Shown: positions 26,531 to 35,807 of the stretch, piece after piece
Position numbering within the stretch: position 1 is the stretch's first letter
How the letters are laid out: each line of letters begins with the position of its first letter
Source of the DNA: Sphingobacterium wenxiniae
Lineage (GTDB): Bacteria; Bacteroidota; Bacteroidia; Sphingobacteriales; Sphingobacteriaceae
Assembly: GCF_900116225.1 (NCBI RefSeq)
Contig: NZ_FOZZ01000001.1
Location: 372,001 to 436,000 of the forward strand
Direction of reading: 5' to 3'
DNA length: 64,000 nucleotides
Translations under genes and position numbers: made by a program
The notes under the pieces: model-generated
The model's database searches: none
The model's input: the letters and a program-made list of their open reading frames with translations, nothing else
Told to the model about the DNA's origin: nothing

Positions 26531-28195
26531 TTACAATGACACACCTCGGCGCCAAGGGATGAAATCATCCTGTCCTAAACGAACTGATTTTGGAACAATC
26601 TCACCACTTGCCACTTGAATAACATATTCCAGAATACGATGAGCTGCCTCTTCTATCGTTTCCTCTCCATCGATGATCGTACCGCAATTGATGTCAATAA
26701 TATCTGGCATTTTCTCAAAAGTCTTCGTATTGGTAGACAATTTGATAACTGGGGTTACCGGGTTACCAGTTGGTGTTCCCAAACCTGTTGTAAACAAGAC
26801 GATATTGGCTCCTGCAGCCACTTCTGCTGTTGTACTCTCCACATCATTTCCAGGCGTACATAATAGGTTTAGCCCTGGCCCATTAGCCAATTCTGGATAA
26901 TCTATCACAGCTGCTACAGGGGAAGTACCGCCTTTTTTGGCTGCTCCTGCCGATTTAATGGCATCCGTAATTAATCCATCGCGAATATTACCCGGAGAAG
27001 GGTTCATATAAAAACCCGATCCATCGGCTTCCGCTTTGGCATTATACGTCTTCATCAGGTGCATGAATTTTTCCGCAGTAGCTTCATCGATACAACGATC
27101 ACTTAACTTTTGCTCCACACCGCACAATTCCGGAAATTCAGCTAAGATGACCGAACCACCCAAAGTCACCAACATATCCGACAGATAACCTAAGGCAGGG
27201 TTGGCAGAAATACCTGAAAACCCATCAGACCCCCCGCATTCCAAACCTATACAAAGCTTGTCCAAAGTAGCAGGTTGGCGCGTCAAAGCATTCGCCTGTG
27301 TCAAACCAGCAAATGTGGCTTTAATCGCTTTTTGCATCAATTCTTGTTCTGTGCCTTCAAACTGTTGTTCGAAGATATAAAGCGGTTTATCAAAATTCGG
27401 ATCTCTTTTTGCTATCTCATTCCTAAGAATAGATGCTTGTGCATGTTGACATCCCAAACTTAAAACGGTAGCGCCTGCCACATTCGGATGGGCAATATAA
27501 CCGGCCAATAAGCCGCACAAAGCATCAGAGTCCATACGCGTACCTCCGCAGCCCATATCATGATTCAAGAACTTCACACCGTCCACATTCGGGAACAAAC
27601 GTTTCTGCTGTTTGTTCGCTTTCGCTGACGACAGGTCTACCCCCATCAATTCATCGATGGAAGCGCCGTCCTGATATTTAGCGATCAGCACATCAACCTC
27701 ATCCGAATAGTCCTTGGACTCTACCTGATAGCCCAACTTCTCCTCTAATGCGGATTTTAAAGTCAGTACATTTCTATTTTCACAGAATACCAATGGAATA
27801 ACCAACCAATGATTAGCCGTTCCAACTGTTCCGTTGCTACGGTGAAAACCGTTGAATGTGCGACCCACAAAAGCGAATACATCAGGTTTCACCCAATCCA
27901 GTTTGCGATTTCCCAATTTAAAATCATCCGATGCATGACGTAGATTTTCTGTAGTAATCAGCACACCTTCTGCCACAGCATCGTTCATCCTGCCAACTAA
28001 TACACCGTACATCAGTATATCGGCATCTTTTTCCAATGGCCAAATCGTAAATTTATGTTTCGCAGCAACCGCATCTCTCAATGCAAACTGTTTCCCCTCA
28101 AATTCAACCACAAATCCCTGTGGCAAATCACGCAAAGCCACCAAGACATTATCTTTCGGGTGAATCTGTAAATATGATAATCGTTCTCTTCTCAT
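26531..28195 (-). CDS. UxaA/GarD-family (altronate-type) dehydratase, inferred L-fuconate dehydratase
   Basis: 554 aa. Residues 1-85 are an SAF domain and the rest the altronate/galactarate dehydratase core with NHDMGCGGTRMDSDALCG, LGCQHAQ and GLECGGSDGFSGISANP; the cysteines likely hold iron. Family members remove water from sugar acids. No enolase-superfamily fuconate dehydratase occurs in the cluster, so this protein probably does that step, a displacement of the enzyme known from Xanthomonas. The family is certain; substrate is inferred from neighbours. Confidence 0.82.
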   Translation of the reverse strand: MRRERLSYLQIHPKDNVLVALRDLPQGFVVEFEGKQFALRDAVAAKHKFTIWPLEKDADILMYGVLVGRMNDAVAEGVLITTENLRHASDDFKLGNRKLDWVKPDVFAFVGRTFNGFHRSNGTVGTANHWLVIPLVFCENRNVLTLKSALEEKLGYQVESKDYSDEVDVLIAKYQDGASIDELMGVDLSSAKANKQQKRLFPNVDGVKFLNHDMGCGGTRMDSDALCGLLAGYIAHPNVAGATVLSLGCQHAQASILRNEIAKRDPNFDKPLYIFEQQFEGTEQELMQKAIKATFAGLTQANALTRQPATLDKLCIGLECGGSDGFSGISANPALGYLSDMLVTLGGSVILAEFPELCGVEQKLSDRCIDEATAEKFMHLMKTYNAKAEADGSGFYMNPSPGNIRDGLITDAIKSAGAAKKGGTSPVAAVIDYPELANGPGLNLLCTPGNDVESTTAEVAAGANIVLFTTGLGTPTGNPVTPVIKLSTNTKTFEKMPDIIDINCGTIIDGEETIEEAAHRILEYVIQVASGEIVPKSVRLGQDDFIPWRRGVSL

Positions 28196-28200
28196 GTTGA

Positions 28201-28530
28201 TTATAATGCAAATATTTTATCCATCAATACCCATTTTTCGCCAGGTTTAGCTCCCGGCACAGCCTGTTGATATTTCCACATCAACGCTTCCCATTCTTGC
28301 ACTTTCGGATTAGCCGCATCCATCTCACCTTTCTTCTCAAAGCTAAAGTCATCACTTACCTCCATCAACATAAACAACCGATTACCAAATCGGTATATTT
28401 CCATATTTTGAATACCAGCTCCAGTTATGGAAGCATGAATCTCTGGCCATATTTCTTGGTGATAAGCTTCATATTCTGCTATCAAGGTTGCATCGTCCAC
28501 CAAATCCAACGCTAATGCGTATCTTTTCAT
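28201..28530 (-). CDS. RhaM-family (DUF718) L-sugar mutarotase
   Basis: 109 aa, full length for PF05336. Features are YHQEIWPEIHASITGAGIQNMEIY with the catalytic His/Tyr region and a C-terminal WxxLxxI segment (KWVLMDKIFAL). The family interconverts anomers of L-rhamnose; homologues beside fucose genes act on L-fucose, which is likely here. Starts 5 nt before the dehydratase gene. It is not related to FucU. Confidence 0.85.
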   Translation of the reverse strand: MKRYALALDLVDDATLIAEYEAYHQEIWPEIHASITGAGIQNMEIYRFGNRLFMLMEVSDDFSFEKKGEMDAANPKVQEWEALMWKYQQAVPGAKPGEKWVLMDKIFAL

Positions 28531-28581
28531 ATTTCAGATATTAGTATTTTAGATGTGAGATATTAGATTTAATTTCTATCC
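28531..28581. repeat. Low-complexity spacer
   Basis: GATATTAGTATTTTAGATGTGAG and related simple repeats (first 20 bases shown elsewhere as style GAGATATTAGAT); no gene. The style continues into the last codons of the permease gene. Confidence 0.45.
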
Positions 28582-29832
28582 TTATTCTTTTATCTTGATT
28601 CCTTTATTACTCCATGCAAACAGCAGCACAATCACAAAGCTTAACAACGGAACAAAGTAGGACAGCTGCATATTATCTGTCATATCCGTTATCCAGCTAG
28701 CTAAAGGTGGGATTGCTGCCCCGCCGACGATTGACATAACAATTAAGCTGGAAGCTGATTTGGTGTCCGCACCAGTCCCTTCCAATCCCATCGCAAAAAT
28801 GGTAGGGAACATGATGGACATAAAGAATGCGATAGCCACCAATGCATATAAAGTCACCATCCCCTCACCATATACAACGACAAGACAAAGCAATGCGGCA
28901 ACGACACTATATATTGCCAACAACTTATAAGGCGCTATGTAACGCATAAAAAACGTCCCGACAAAACGGCCTACCATAAAAGCAAGACCTGCCGCTCCGG
29001 CATAATATTTTGCTTGCTGTCCCGCCATTTGCAAAACCTCTTCTGCAAAAACCAACAGGAAGCTCAACACATAAACCTGTGCCCCTACATAAAAAAACTG
29101 AGCAATAACTCCCCATACCACATTTTTATGTCGTAAAGCTTTTAATAAACCACCAGATTTACCTTCCTCTGCATTCTCATCCTTGATATCAGGAAGTTTG
29201 GTAAATACAAAAAGTAATACCAATACCAAAATGGCAACACCAAGAACGATATACGGTCCTTTTACCAAGGAAGTCTCGGCCTGCACATAGGCCAAACGTG
29301 CCTGTTCCGTCATTGTCGCCAGTTCATCTTGCGATTTAGGCTCTTCCGCCAAAATCACATATCCTCCAACAATGGGTGCTAGAAAAGCTGCCAAACCATT
29401 AAAAGATTGCGCAAAATTAAGGCGTTGCGTAGCTTTATCCGGATCGCCCAGTACCGTTACATAAGGATTAGCTGCTGTTTCCAGGATTGCCAATCCACAG
29501 GAAAGTACAAATAGAGCGACCAGAAAAAACACATAACTAACTGTGTCCGCAGCTGGTACAAACAGGAAACAGCCTAAGGCAAATAAAGATAAACCGACAA
29601 TAATCCCTGTTTTATAGCCATATTTTTTCATTAACATCCCGGCTGGTATAGCCATCACCAAATAAGCTATAAACACGGACGAATCTACCAACGAGGCTTG
29701 AAAATGGGAAAGACTAAAGGCACTACGAAGGTGCTTAATCAAAATCGGATCTAGGTTATGGATAAATCCCCAAAAGAAAAATAGGGAAGTTATCAGAATA
29801 ATAGCGACTGTGTAGTTTTGTTGTTGCCTCAT
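28582..29832 (-). CDS. fucP: MFS L-fucose:H+ symporter
   Basis: 416 aa with twelve predicted membrane helices. The FucP/GluP subfamily features are FFFWGFIHNLDPILIKHLR at the N terminus and ETAANPYVTVLGDP in helix 4/5. It imports L-fucose across the inner membrane. First gene of the minus-strand operon, divergent from the AraC regulator. The C-terminal codons merge into a repeat-like spacer. Confidence 0.9.
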   Translation of the reverse strand: MRQQQNYTVAIILITSLFFFWGFIHNLDPILIKHLRSAFSLSHFQASLVDSSVFIAYLVMAIPAGMLMKKYGYKTGIIVGLSLFALGCFLFVPAADTVSYVFFLVALFVLSCGLAILETAANPYVTVLGDPDKATQRLNFAQSFNGLAAFLAPIVGGYVILAEEPKSQDELATMTEQARLAYVQAETSLVKGPYIVLGVAILVLVLLFVFTKLPDIKDENAEEGKSGGLLKALRHKNVVWGVIAQFFYVGAQVYVLSFLLVFAEEVLQMAGQQAKYYAGAAGLAFMVGRFVGTFFMRYIAPYKLLAIYSVVAALLCLVVVYGEGMVTLYALVAIAFFMSIMFPTIFAMGLEGTGADTKSASSLIVMSIVGGAAIPPLASWITDMTDNMQLSYFVPLLSFVIVLLFAWSNKGIKIKE

Positions 29833-29951
29833 ACAGGATTACATTTGGATATGTAAAGCTAAAGCATTCCAATCACATTGTATTAAATTATTTTATCAAA
29901 AAAATAAATTATTTTACCTTTTTAATTATAAATTTACACTAAATCAGTGCA

Positions 29952-29959
29952 TATATTTG
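29952..29959 (+). promoter_or_regulatory. -7 element of the araC-type gene
   Basis: TATATTTG, a perfect TAnnTTTG, 31 nt upstream of the ATG. The inverted repeat CACT-AAATC-AGTG just upstream (about 29938-29950) could be part of a regulator site. A TACATTTG at 29840-29847 is also on this strand but close to the permease start. No minus-strand box was convincing. Confidence 0.55.
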
Positions 29960-29990
29960 ATATATTCGGGATAATATTATTCTCCACCAC

Positions 29991-30854
29991 ATGCGTATTC
30001 ACAAACTCGTCCATACTCCACAGGAAAAAACAGTAGCATTATCGGTTCGTCATGACCAAAAACCACAAAATCATAATATCTGGCACTATCATGATGAGCT
30101 GGAATTTATACACATAAATCGTGGTAGCGGAAGTTGCTTTGTTGGTGATAGCATACAACATTTTACTTCAGGAGATATTTTCCTTATAGGTTCGAACACA
30201 CCCCACTACTGGCTTTTTGATGACGAATATCTTCAGGAAAACAGTTATGTGATAGCTGATATACGAGTGGTACATTTTCTTCCGGATTTTTGCAGCAACG
30301 ACTTGCTGCAACTTGATGAAACCAAGCATATCCGCAAAGTTTATGAAACGGCCAGACGAGGTATGCTATTTCATGCCCCTGCCCCCTATCTCTTACAATT
30401 TTTCGACAACATTGGTTCCCAGAAGCCCTTAAATCGATTTGTTTCTCTGTTAACCGTTTTAGATACAATATATACCACACAGCAATATCGTCTCTTAGCA
30501 AGCTCTAATTATGCCAATCTTCAGCATACCGAAGACTATCAGCGTATGAATAAGGTATTGGAATATATCCGACTGCATTATCGGGCAACGATTAAACTAC
30601 AATATGTGGCGCATCAGGCGGGGATGACAACAAACTCTTTCTGTCGGTATTTTAAGCAAAAAATGGGAAAGACACTCATTCAGCTGGTGCATGAATTGCG
30701 TATAGCTCATGCCTGCAAACTCTTGGAAAACAACCATCTTTCCATTAAAGAGATTTGTTTTGAATGTGGCTTCCAAAACTTTGTCAGCTTTCATAAGAGC
30801 TTTAAACAGATCGTAGGCATCCCCCCCAACAGCTATAGGCTGTCCAAGAAATAA
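29991..30854 (+). CDS. AraC-family regulator of the fucose operon
   Basis: 287 aa. The N-terminal cupin sensor (about 20-110, HYHDELEFIHINRGSGSCFVGD) binds sugar; the C-terminal double helix-turn-helix (about 188-285) has IRLHYRATIKLQYVAHQAGMT and FECGFQNFVSFHKSFKQIVGIPPNSYR, the AraC signature. Divergent from fucP with 158 bp between, so activation of the fucose operon by L-fucose is the likely role. Confidence 0.88.
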   Translation: MRIHKLVHTPQEKTVALSVRHDQKPQNHNIWHYHDELEFIHINRGSGSCFVGDSIQHFTSGDIFLIGSNTPHYWLFDDEYLQENSYVIADIRVVHFLPDFCSNDLLQLDETKHIRKVYETARRGMLFHAPAPYLLQFFDNIGSQKPLNRFVSLLTVLDTIYTTQQYRLLASSNYANLQHTEDYQRMNKVLEYIRLHYRATIKLQYVAHQAGMTTNSFCRYFKQKMGKTLIQLVHELRIAHACKLLENNHLSIKEICFECGFQNFVSFHKSFKQIVGIPPNSYRLSKK

Positions 30855-31249
30855 TAGCACTCTCTTTTACCGTACAATGCAGAACGAACAATTAAGGCTA
30901 GCTAAAAAATCTGTTCGATTGGAAAAGGTAATTAACGAAAATATTTTAACCTTTATAAAAGGAAATTTAACGGAAACCATCTTTTTATACATCATGACCA
31001 TCTCCTTTTCTCCAACACAACGAAGCAAGTTTCACAACGCAACTCGTTGTTATTTTTAATGCAACTCGTTGATACCTCAAATACACCTTAGCACTCAATT
31101 CCGTAAGAAAGTCATTTTTCAAATAAGGCCTCTTTTAGACGATTTGAGCACACATAGCACGATATGGCCCCAAACAGCACAAAGAAGTGTTTAACCCTTG
31201 GTTAACTCCCCCATGAGATTGCATAAATACATCATGGAGCAACGATCGG
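30855..31249. other. Intergenic region with a doubled GCAACTCGTTG motif
   Basis: 395 bp without a convincing gene; a 60-codon frame at 30877-31059 has no family resemblance. The 11-mer GCAACTCGTTG occurs at 31039-31049 and 31061-31071, and each copy can form a tiny CAAC/GTTG hairpin. Confidence 0.5.
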
Positions 31250-32485
31250 TTATTTTTTGGCATTAATCATTTTATTGACTCGCCACATGAGAAAAACACA
31301 CAACAGCATAATGACGACCATTACATAACCTAAAGTATCAAAATGTTTTAAAGGACTAGTCGCATCTGCCTTTACTACAATGAAACCTGCGAATATAGCA
31401 CCTAGACCTCCTGCCAGTTGCTGCAAGGAGGAATTGACACTCATGTATGCCCCTCTATCTTCCGCTTCCGGGACGGCAGAATTGAGTGCTTGGGACGGAA
31501 CCATCCGGCTCATTATCCCCACAAACATCAAAATATTGATAATAACCACTTTCCACAAAGGTGTAGGGCCTAAATTCGTTGAAATAATCACCATAACACA
31601 GGCTATTACAGTCCCAATAACAAATAAATTCAGCTTATCAAACCTATCGCTTAATCGACCGATTAAAGGCATGATAAAGACTGAAGCAATACCACTCCAC
31701 ATGAATATAATTGGGACATCCTCAATATTTATTTTCACATTATTAACATAAAAATCACTACTGAAAGGAGCTATCATGAAACCGCCCATGGAGAGGAGCA
31801 TAATAGCAACAAATCCAGTTCTATAATCCTTTCGCTTAATCGTATGCCATAGATGTAAGATGGGACTTTTATTATTCCGAAATTTCAAATGTTCAGTGAC
31901 GGGCTTCAATTTGAACACTACCGCAATTCCGATAAACAGGGACAAAATCACAAGTGCGAAAAATGTAGAGTGCCAGCCCCAATGTGTAGCCATCCATAAT
32001 CCCAAAGGAATACCCAATATCTGACTTGCGGCAAAAGACATCTGAATTAATCCCATCACCTTTCCCCGTTGTTCCAAAACGAACAAGTCCGTCACTATAG
32101 CCATGGAAATAGAACCAATAACTCCTCCAAATATACCTGTGAAAATGCGAGCAGCAAGCAAAGTAACATAAGTATCTGCCAAGGCACAGAAAAGCGTACC
32201 GATAACAAAGCCTGTATAGAAAAATAACAATAATTTTTTACGATCGTACTTATCTGCAAAGCCAGCTGCCAGAAATCCTGATAAACATGCACTTATAGCA
32301 TAAGCCGAAACAACAGAACCAAATTCTTGAGTGCTAAGATTCATGGTACTCATCAGGATATTTCCCAATGGAGACAAAACCATAAAGTCTAATACAACAG
32401 TAAAAAATATAAGGGCTAAAATAGCAATAACAAACTTTTGATAAGATGTAAATGGGGCTACTGTCGATGTTTTCAATGTCTTCAA
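31250..32485 (-). CDS. MFS transporter, DHA1-type exporter
   Basis: 411 aa with twelve helices. The loop 2-3 motif appears as GFAADKYDRKKLL-like (GFADKYDRKKLL), and the helix-5 proline/glycine motif (ASQILGIPLGLWMA) marks an antiporter of the drug/sugar-efflux type. The substrate is unknown. Monocistronic, divergent from a structured intergenic element and the fluoride-riboswitch gene. Confidence 0.8.
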   Translation of the reverse strand: MKTLKTSTVAPFTSYQKFVIAILALIFFTVVLDFMVLSPLGNILMSTMNLSTQEFGSVVSAYAISACLSGFLAAGFADKYDRKKLLLFFYTGFVIGTLFCALADTYVTLLAARIFTGIFGGVIGSISMAIVTDLFVLEQRGKVMGLIQMSFAASQILGIPLGLWMATHWGWHSTFFALVILSLFIGIAVVFKLKPVTEHLKFRNNKSPILHLWHTIKRKDYRTGFVAIMLLSMGGFMIAPFSSDFYVNNVKINIEDVPIIFMWSGIASVFIMPLIGRLSDRFDKLNLFVIGTVIACVMVIISTNLGPTPLWKVVIINILMFVGIMSRMVPSQALNSAVPEAEDRGAYMSVNSSLQQLAGGLGAIFAGFIVVKADATSPLKHFDTLGYVMVVIMLLCVFLMWRVNKMINAKK

Positions 32486-32546
32486 ATTTGAAGGTGTAAA
32501 GTTATTTATTTTTCGCTTATTCTGTAAAAGATGTATACTTTATTGA

Positions 32547-32615
32547 AGTCGTCAGAACAAACCCATCATTGGCGAGGTGTCGAAGCAGTGCCAATAGGAC
32601 GACTGTTTGTTCTGA
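32547..32615. other. Structured intergenic element with crossing inverted repeats
   Basis: AGTCGTC (32547-32553) pairs with GACGACT (32598-32604); TCAGAACAAAC (32552-32562) pairs with GTTTGTTCTGA (32605-32615); ATTGGC (32568-32573) pairs with GCCAAT (32590-32595). The first two cross, so they form either a pseudoknot or two alternative folds. T-run TTTTTT follows at 32621. Unknown element. Confidence 0.6.
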
Positions 32616-32666
32616 AAGCATTTTTTATGGTGTTTTAGTTTATCCTGTTGAAGTCGGGATGCACTA

Positions 32667-32697
32667 TTGTGTATTCCAAAACAAAAGTTTACATTTG
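32667..32697 (+). promoter_or_regulatory. Promoter of the fluoride-riboswitch transcript
   Basis: TTG at 32667-32669, a 20-nt spacer, and TACATTTG at 32690-32697 (perfect TAnnTTTG). Transcription would begin only a few bases before the riboswitch, as is usual for this RNA. Confidence 0.78.
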
Positions 32698-32708
32698 CCT
32701 ATATAAAT

Positions 32709-32756
32709 GGCAATGATGTCTGCCTTTAACCGCCCAAGAAGCTGATGACGTCTACT
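32709..32756 (+). promoter_or_regulatory. Fluoride riboswitch (crcB motif)
   Basis: The sequence contains the conserved parts GGCAATGATGTCTGCC, AACCGCCC and GCTGATGACGTCTAC in the right order and spacing. GGCA/TGCC forms one helix, and GATGTC (32714-32719) pairs with GACGTC with a wobble. The P3 hairpin is unusually weak. Downstream is a CLC-F fluoride antiporter, the expected target. A small hairpin (32760-32766 with 32770-32776) and T5 run before the start may be the expression platform. Confidence 0.9.
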
Positions 32757-32801
32757 TTATTTTGAATATTTCAAAACGTAATTTTTATTGCATAAAGTAA
32801 G

Positions 32802-34013
32802 ATGAAATCAGCGAACAACAATGTATCTTTTCTATTCAAATGGTTTTGCACCATTTTATTTGTTTCAGCCGTGGTCGGTTCTGTTTCTGCTCTGTTTTTG
32901 GTATTACTAAATGCCGTCACAAGTTTTCGGGAATCTCATATCTGGGTTATTGCTCTACTCCCCTTTGCCGGTATATTTATCGTATGGCTCTATCAAAAAT
33001 ATGGCGGTACGGCAAACAAAGGCAATAACTTGATCCTGGAGGAGTATTATCATCCAAAAAAACGAATGCCTCTCCGAATGTCGCCTTTCATTATACTGAC
33101 GACCTTGATAACCCATCTTTTCGGAGGATCTGCCGGGCGTGAGGGAACAGCCGTGCAATACGGTGCTTCCATAGCAGATCAGTTCTCCCGTTTCTTCAAC
33201 TTTACGAAAGCAGAAAGAAGAATCTTACTAATGTGCGGAATGGCAGCAGGATTTGCCTCCTTATTTGGCACACCTTGGGCAGGAGCAATATTTGGCATGG
33301 AGGTCGTTCGGTTGGGAAAGCGGCGATGGAAAGGTATAATCCCCATCCTATTGACGGCACATCTTTCATCCGTAGTCTGTTCTTTATATGGTGATTTACA
33401 TACGCATTATCCCCATGTTGAAGTACCACCGGCTTTTTCCTGGGCAACTTGGGGCTGGATAGTCGTTGTTGGTGTCATCTGTGGATTAGTAGCTATCCTG
33501 TTTCATTTATGTGGCAAATGGTTTTCCACGGCATTTCGTAAAATCAAATGGACATTATTGCGTCCATTTATTGGAGGTGTGATCATCGCACTAGGAGTTT
33601 ATTTATCAGGTTCAACCAAATATATCGGCTTAGGAATCCCGACCATCCTCGAAGCCTTTGAACAGCAGCTTCCTACATATGACTTTCTTATCAAAGTCTT
33701 GTTAACCACCTTAACCTTAAGTGCAGGCTTCAAGGGGGGTGAGGTAACACCGTTATTCTTTATTGGCGCAACTTTGGGTAATGCTTTGTTCCTGTTCATC
33801 CCTCTGCCTTTAGTGCTATTAGCTGCTTTGGGATTCATCGCCGTTTTCTCAGGATGCACCAAAACACCTGTAGCCTGTTGCATCATGGGAATGGAGCTGT
33901 TTGGTCCGCAGGCTGTATTATGGTTTGCTACAGCTTGTTTGGTTAGTTATTGGGTGTCGGGAAGATTTGGTATCTATAATAGTCAACGCAACCGCAGGCT
34001 GAGGTTTTTATAA
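32802..34013 (+). CDS. CLC-F-type fluoride/proton antiporter
   Basis: 403 aa CLC-family membrane protein. It carries the marker GNNLI (74-78), instead of the chloride motif GSGIP, and GREGTAVQYG with the gating Glu114, both typical of fluoride-specific CLC-F proteins; FSGCTKTPVACCIMGMELFG is the C-terminal ion-pathway motif. It exports F-. The riboswitch upstream supports this fully. Function is protection from fluoride. Confidence 0.93.
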   Translation: MKSANNNVSFLFKWFCTILFVSAVVGSVSALFLVLLNAVTSFRESHIWVIALLPFAGIFIVWLYQKYGGTANKGNNLILEEYYHPKKRMPLRMSPFIILTTLITHLFGGSAGREGTAVQYGASIADQFSRFFNFTKAERRILLMCGMAAGFASLFGTPWAGAIFGMEVVRLGKRRWKGIIPILLTAHLSSVVCSLYGDLHTHYPHVEVPPAFSWATWGWIVVVGVICGLVAILFHLCGKWFSTAFRKIKWTLLRPFIGGVIIALGVYLSGSTKYIGLGIPTILEAFEQQLPTYDFLIKVLLTTLTLSAGFKGGEVTPLFFIGATLGNALFLFIPLPLVLLAALGFIAVFSGCTKTPVACCIMGMELFGPQAVLWFATACLVSYWVSGRFGIYNSQRNRRLRFL

Positions 34014-34016
34014 AGC

Positions 34017-34040
34017 AAAAACGGAGCTTTAAGCTCCGTT
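34017..34040. terminator. Terminator shared by CLC-F gene and the minus-strand susD
   Basis: Stem AAACGGAGCTT/AAGCTCCGTTT with loop of two T. On the minus strand it is followed by five T, so it is most effective for the susD transcript. Confidence 0.8.
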
Positions 34041-34058
34041 TCCATTATATTTCTGTAT

Positions 34059-35792
34059 TTACCACTTTGGATTTTGTTCCAATTTAGGGTTTTTGGCGAT
34101 TTCCGATATTGGTAATGGCCATAGATAATCCCGATCCGGATCAAATTTCCGTAAAGAGGAAGCCTGTAAGATAATATAATTTTTGTCATTCACAGGTGTA
34201 TCTTCAGCCCATTTTTGACCTTCTGCTGTCAGATATTCGCTGAACAGATAACTTCCATAAAGTGTTTTAGGCAACTCAATTTCAGCCGTTTTCCAACGCA
34301 ACAAATCCCAATACGCAAAGCCTTCAAAAGAGAGTTCTACTTTTCTCTCCCGTCTGATCTCGTCACGCATATTCAAGCCATTTGTAGTAACGAAAGCATT
34401 GGTCAATTTTGGCAATGAAACAAATTGAGGATTGCTTGAAGTTCCGATATTAACCTGCGGTAAGCGTTCCCGAATTAAATTAATAGTTTTGTCCAAATCC
34501 GTATCAGAAATAGTCTCGTCCAACTCGTAAACAGCCTCTGCATAGTTCAATAAAACTTCCGCATAACGAATAATGGGTTTATCCACATAAGATGCTTGCA
34601 AAGCCCAGAACTCTTTATTTGCATACTTTCGAATACCGTATCCACTTCGTTGTAAAGATGGATTAGGAATAGTATAATCACTACTAGAAATAAATTCATC
34701 ACCTCTTTTGAACAGTGTGAAGCTCATTCTTGGGTCTTTTTTCTCAAAATATTCCGCATGTGTCATGGTCTCATTCGGCTCTTGGTACAACGGAGATTTT
34801 GAAGTTGGCAAACCGTCTGCCATTAAATAATAATCTACAAAATTTTGAGTAGGAACAACCGTATTTCCTTCATAATACCGCTGTACAGGAGTAGAGATTA
34901 TACTGTTTTCCCTACTTAAGCCATACACTTTGACTACGATGTTTTCTTTATTGGCTCTACCATCACCTGCTTCCTGAAATAAATTGAAGTAAGCATCATT
35001 TTGTGTTTCGCCGTGTTCTCCTGCAGCAGCTCTGCTAAAAAGGGCATGTTGTCCTGATGAAATTACCGATTCCGCAGCTTCCTTAGCCAAAGTTAGATGT
35101 GCTCTATAGTCGCCATATTGGTGGAATTTCATTCGTGTACCCTCAAACAAAGCTACTCTGGATTTAAATGCTTCCGCACCTGTTTTGGAGATACGACCAT
35201 ACTCCTTTGCCGCATTTAATTCATCTGCCGAGCGAAGGACACTAATTGCGAAATCCAAGTCTTCATAAATCAACTTAAGTACTTCATCACGGCTTGATCT
35301 TGGGAGAAAAATATCCGGATCGTCTACGCTCATCGTTTTCGTTATCAAAGGCACACCTCCGAAACGTTTCAGCATTTCAAAATAATAAAACGCCCTAAAG
35401 AAACGAGCCTCACCAACATACCAGTTCACTTGTGTGGCATCTGCACCTTTATTAATAACCTCCGGTCCTTTTTCAATGACCTTATTCGCCTGGTAAATAT
35501 TATAGTAGTTGTAATCGGTACTTTCAGCCGGAGCGCTTCGTGAACCATCACTAATAGGGTTTCCGTTTGTATTCGGATATGCATCAGTTGACCAATTGTC
35601 TTGCGACACATCACCACTGGTAAGTCCCGGCAAAGTGGTATAGAAAAAGTTAGCTGCCAAACGCATATCAGCTGCTGAATTCCAAAAATTAGCATCACTC
35701 ACTGTTGTTTCCGGTATCTCTTCAATATCACAGGATACAACACTGCCCAAGGACAGGCTGGCTAATAACATATAAAATATTCTTGTTTTCAT
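34059..35792 (-). CDS. SusD/RagB-family binding lipoprotein
   Basis: 577 aa from ATG at 35792 (MKTRIFYMLLASLSLGSVVSC); a TTG at 35807 is the alternative. Lipidated cysteine about residue 21. Features are NFWNSAADMRLAANFFY, ARFFRAFYYFEMLKRFGGVP and the C-terminal RRERKVELSFEGFAYWDLLRWKTAE with WPLPISEI. Longer than the other two SusD proteins here, of the 'large' branch. It pairs with the SusC gene starting 15 bases upstream. No enzyme genes adjoin, so substrate is unknown. Confidence 0.93.
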   Translation of the reverse strand: MKTRIFYMLLASLSLGSVVSCDIEEIPETTVSDANFWNSAADMRLAANFFYTTLPGLTSGDVSQDNWSTDAYPNTNGNPISDGSRSAPAESTDYNYYNIYQANKVIEKGPEVINKGADATQVNWYVGEARFFRAFYYFEMLKRFGGVPLITKTMSVDDPDIFLPRSSRDEVLKLIYEDLDFAISVLRSADELNAAKEYGRISKTGAEAFKSRVALFEGTRMKFHQYGDYRAHLTLAKEAAESVISSGQHALFSRAAAGEHGETQNDAYFNLFQEAGDGRANKENIVVKVYGLSRENSIISTPVQRYYEGNTVVPTQNFVDYYLMADGLPTSKSPLYQEPNETMTHAEYFEKKDPRMSFTLFKRGDEFISSSDYTIPNPSLQRSGYGIRKYANKEFWALQASYVDKPIIRYAEVLLNYAEAVYELDETISDTDLDKTINLIRERLPQVNIGTSSNPQFVSLPKLTNAFVTTNGLNMRDEIRRERKVELSFEGFAYWDLLRWKTAEIELPKTLYGSYLFSEYLTAEGQKWAEDTPVNDKNYIILQASSLRKFDPDRDYLWPLPISEIAKNPKLEQNPKW

Positions 35793-35807
35793 AATTATGT
35801 TCTCCAA

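Noticed and set aside
28201..28530. L-rhamnose pathway assignment for the mutarotase
   Set aside because: No rhamnose isomerase, kinase or aldolase is present, whereas fucose permease, GH29 and lactonase genes surround it.
30877..31059. 60-codon plus-strand frame after the AraC gene
   Set aside because: Low-complexity AT-rich composition, no recognisable domain, no promoter box nearby.
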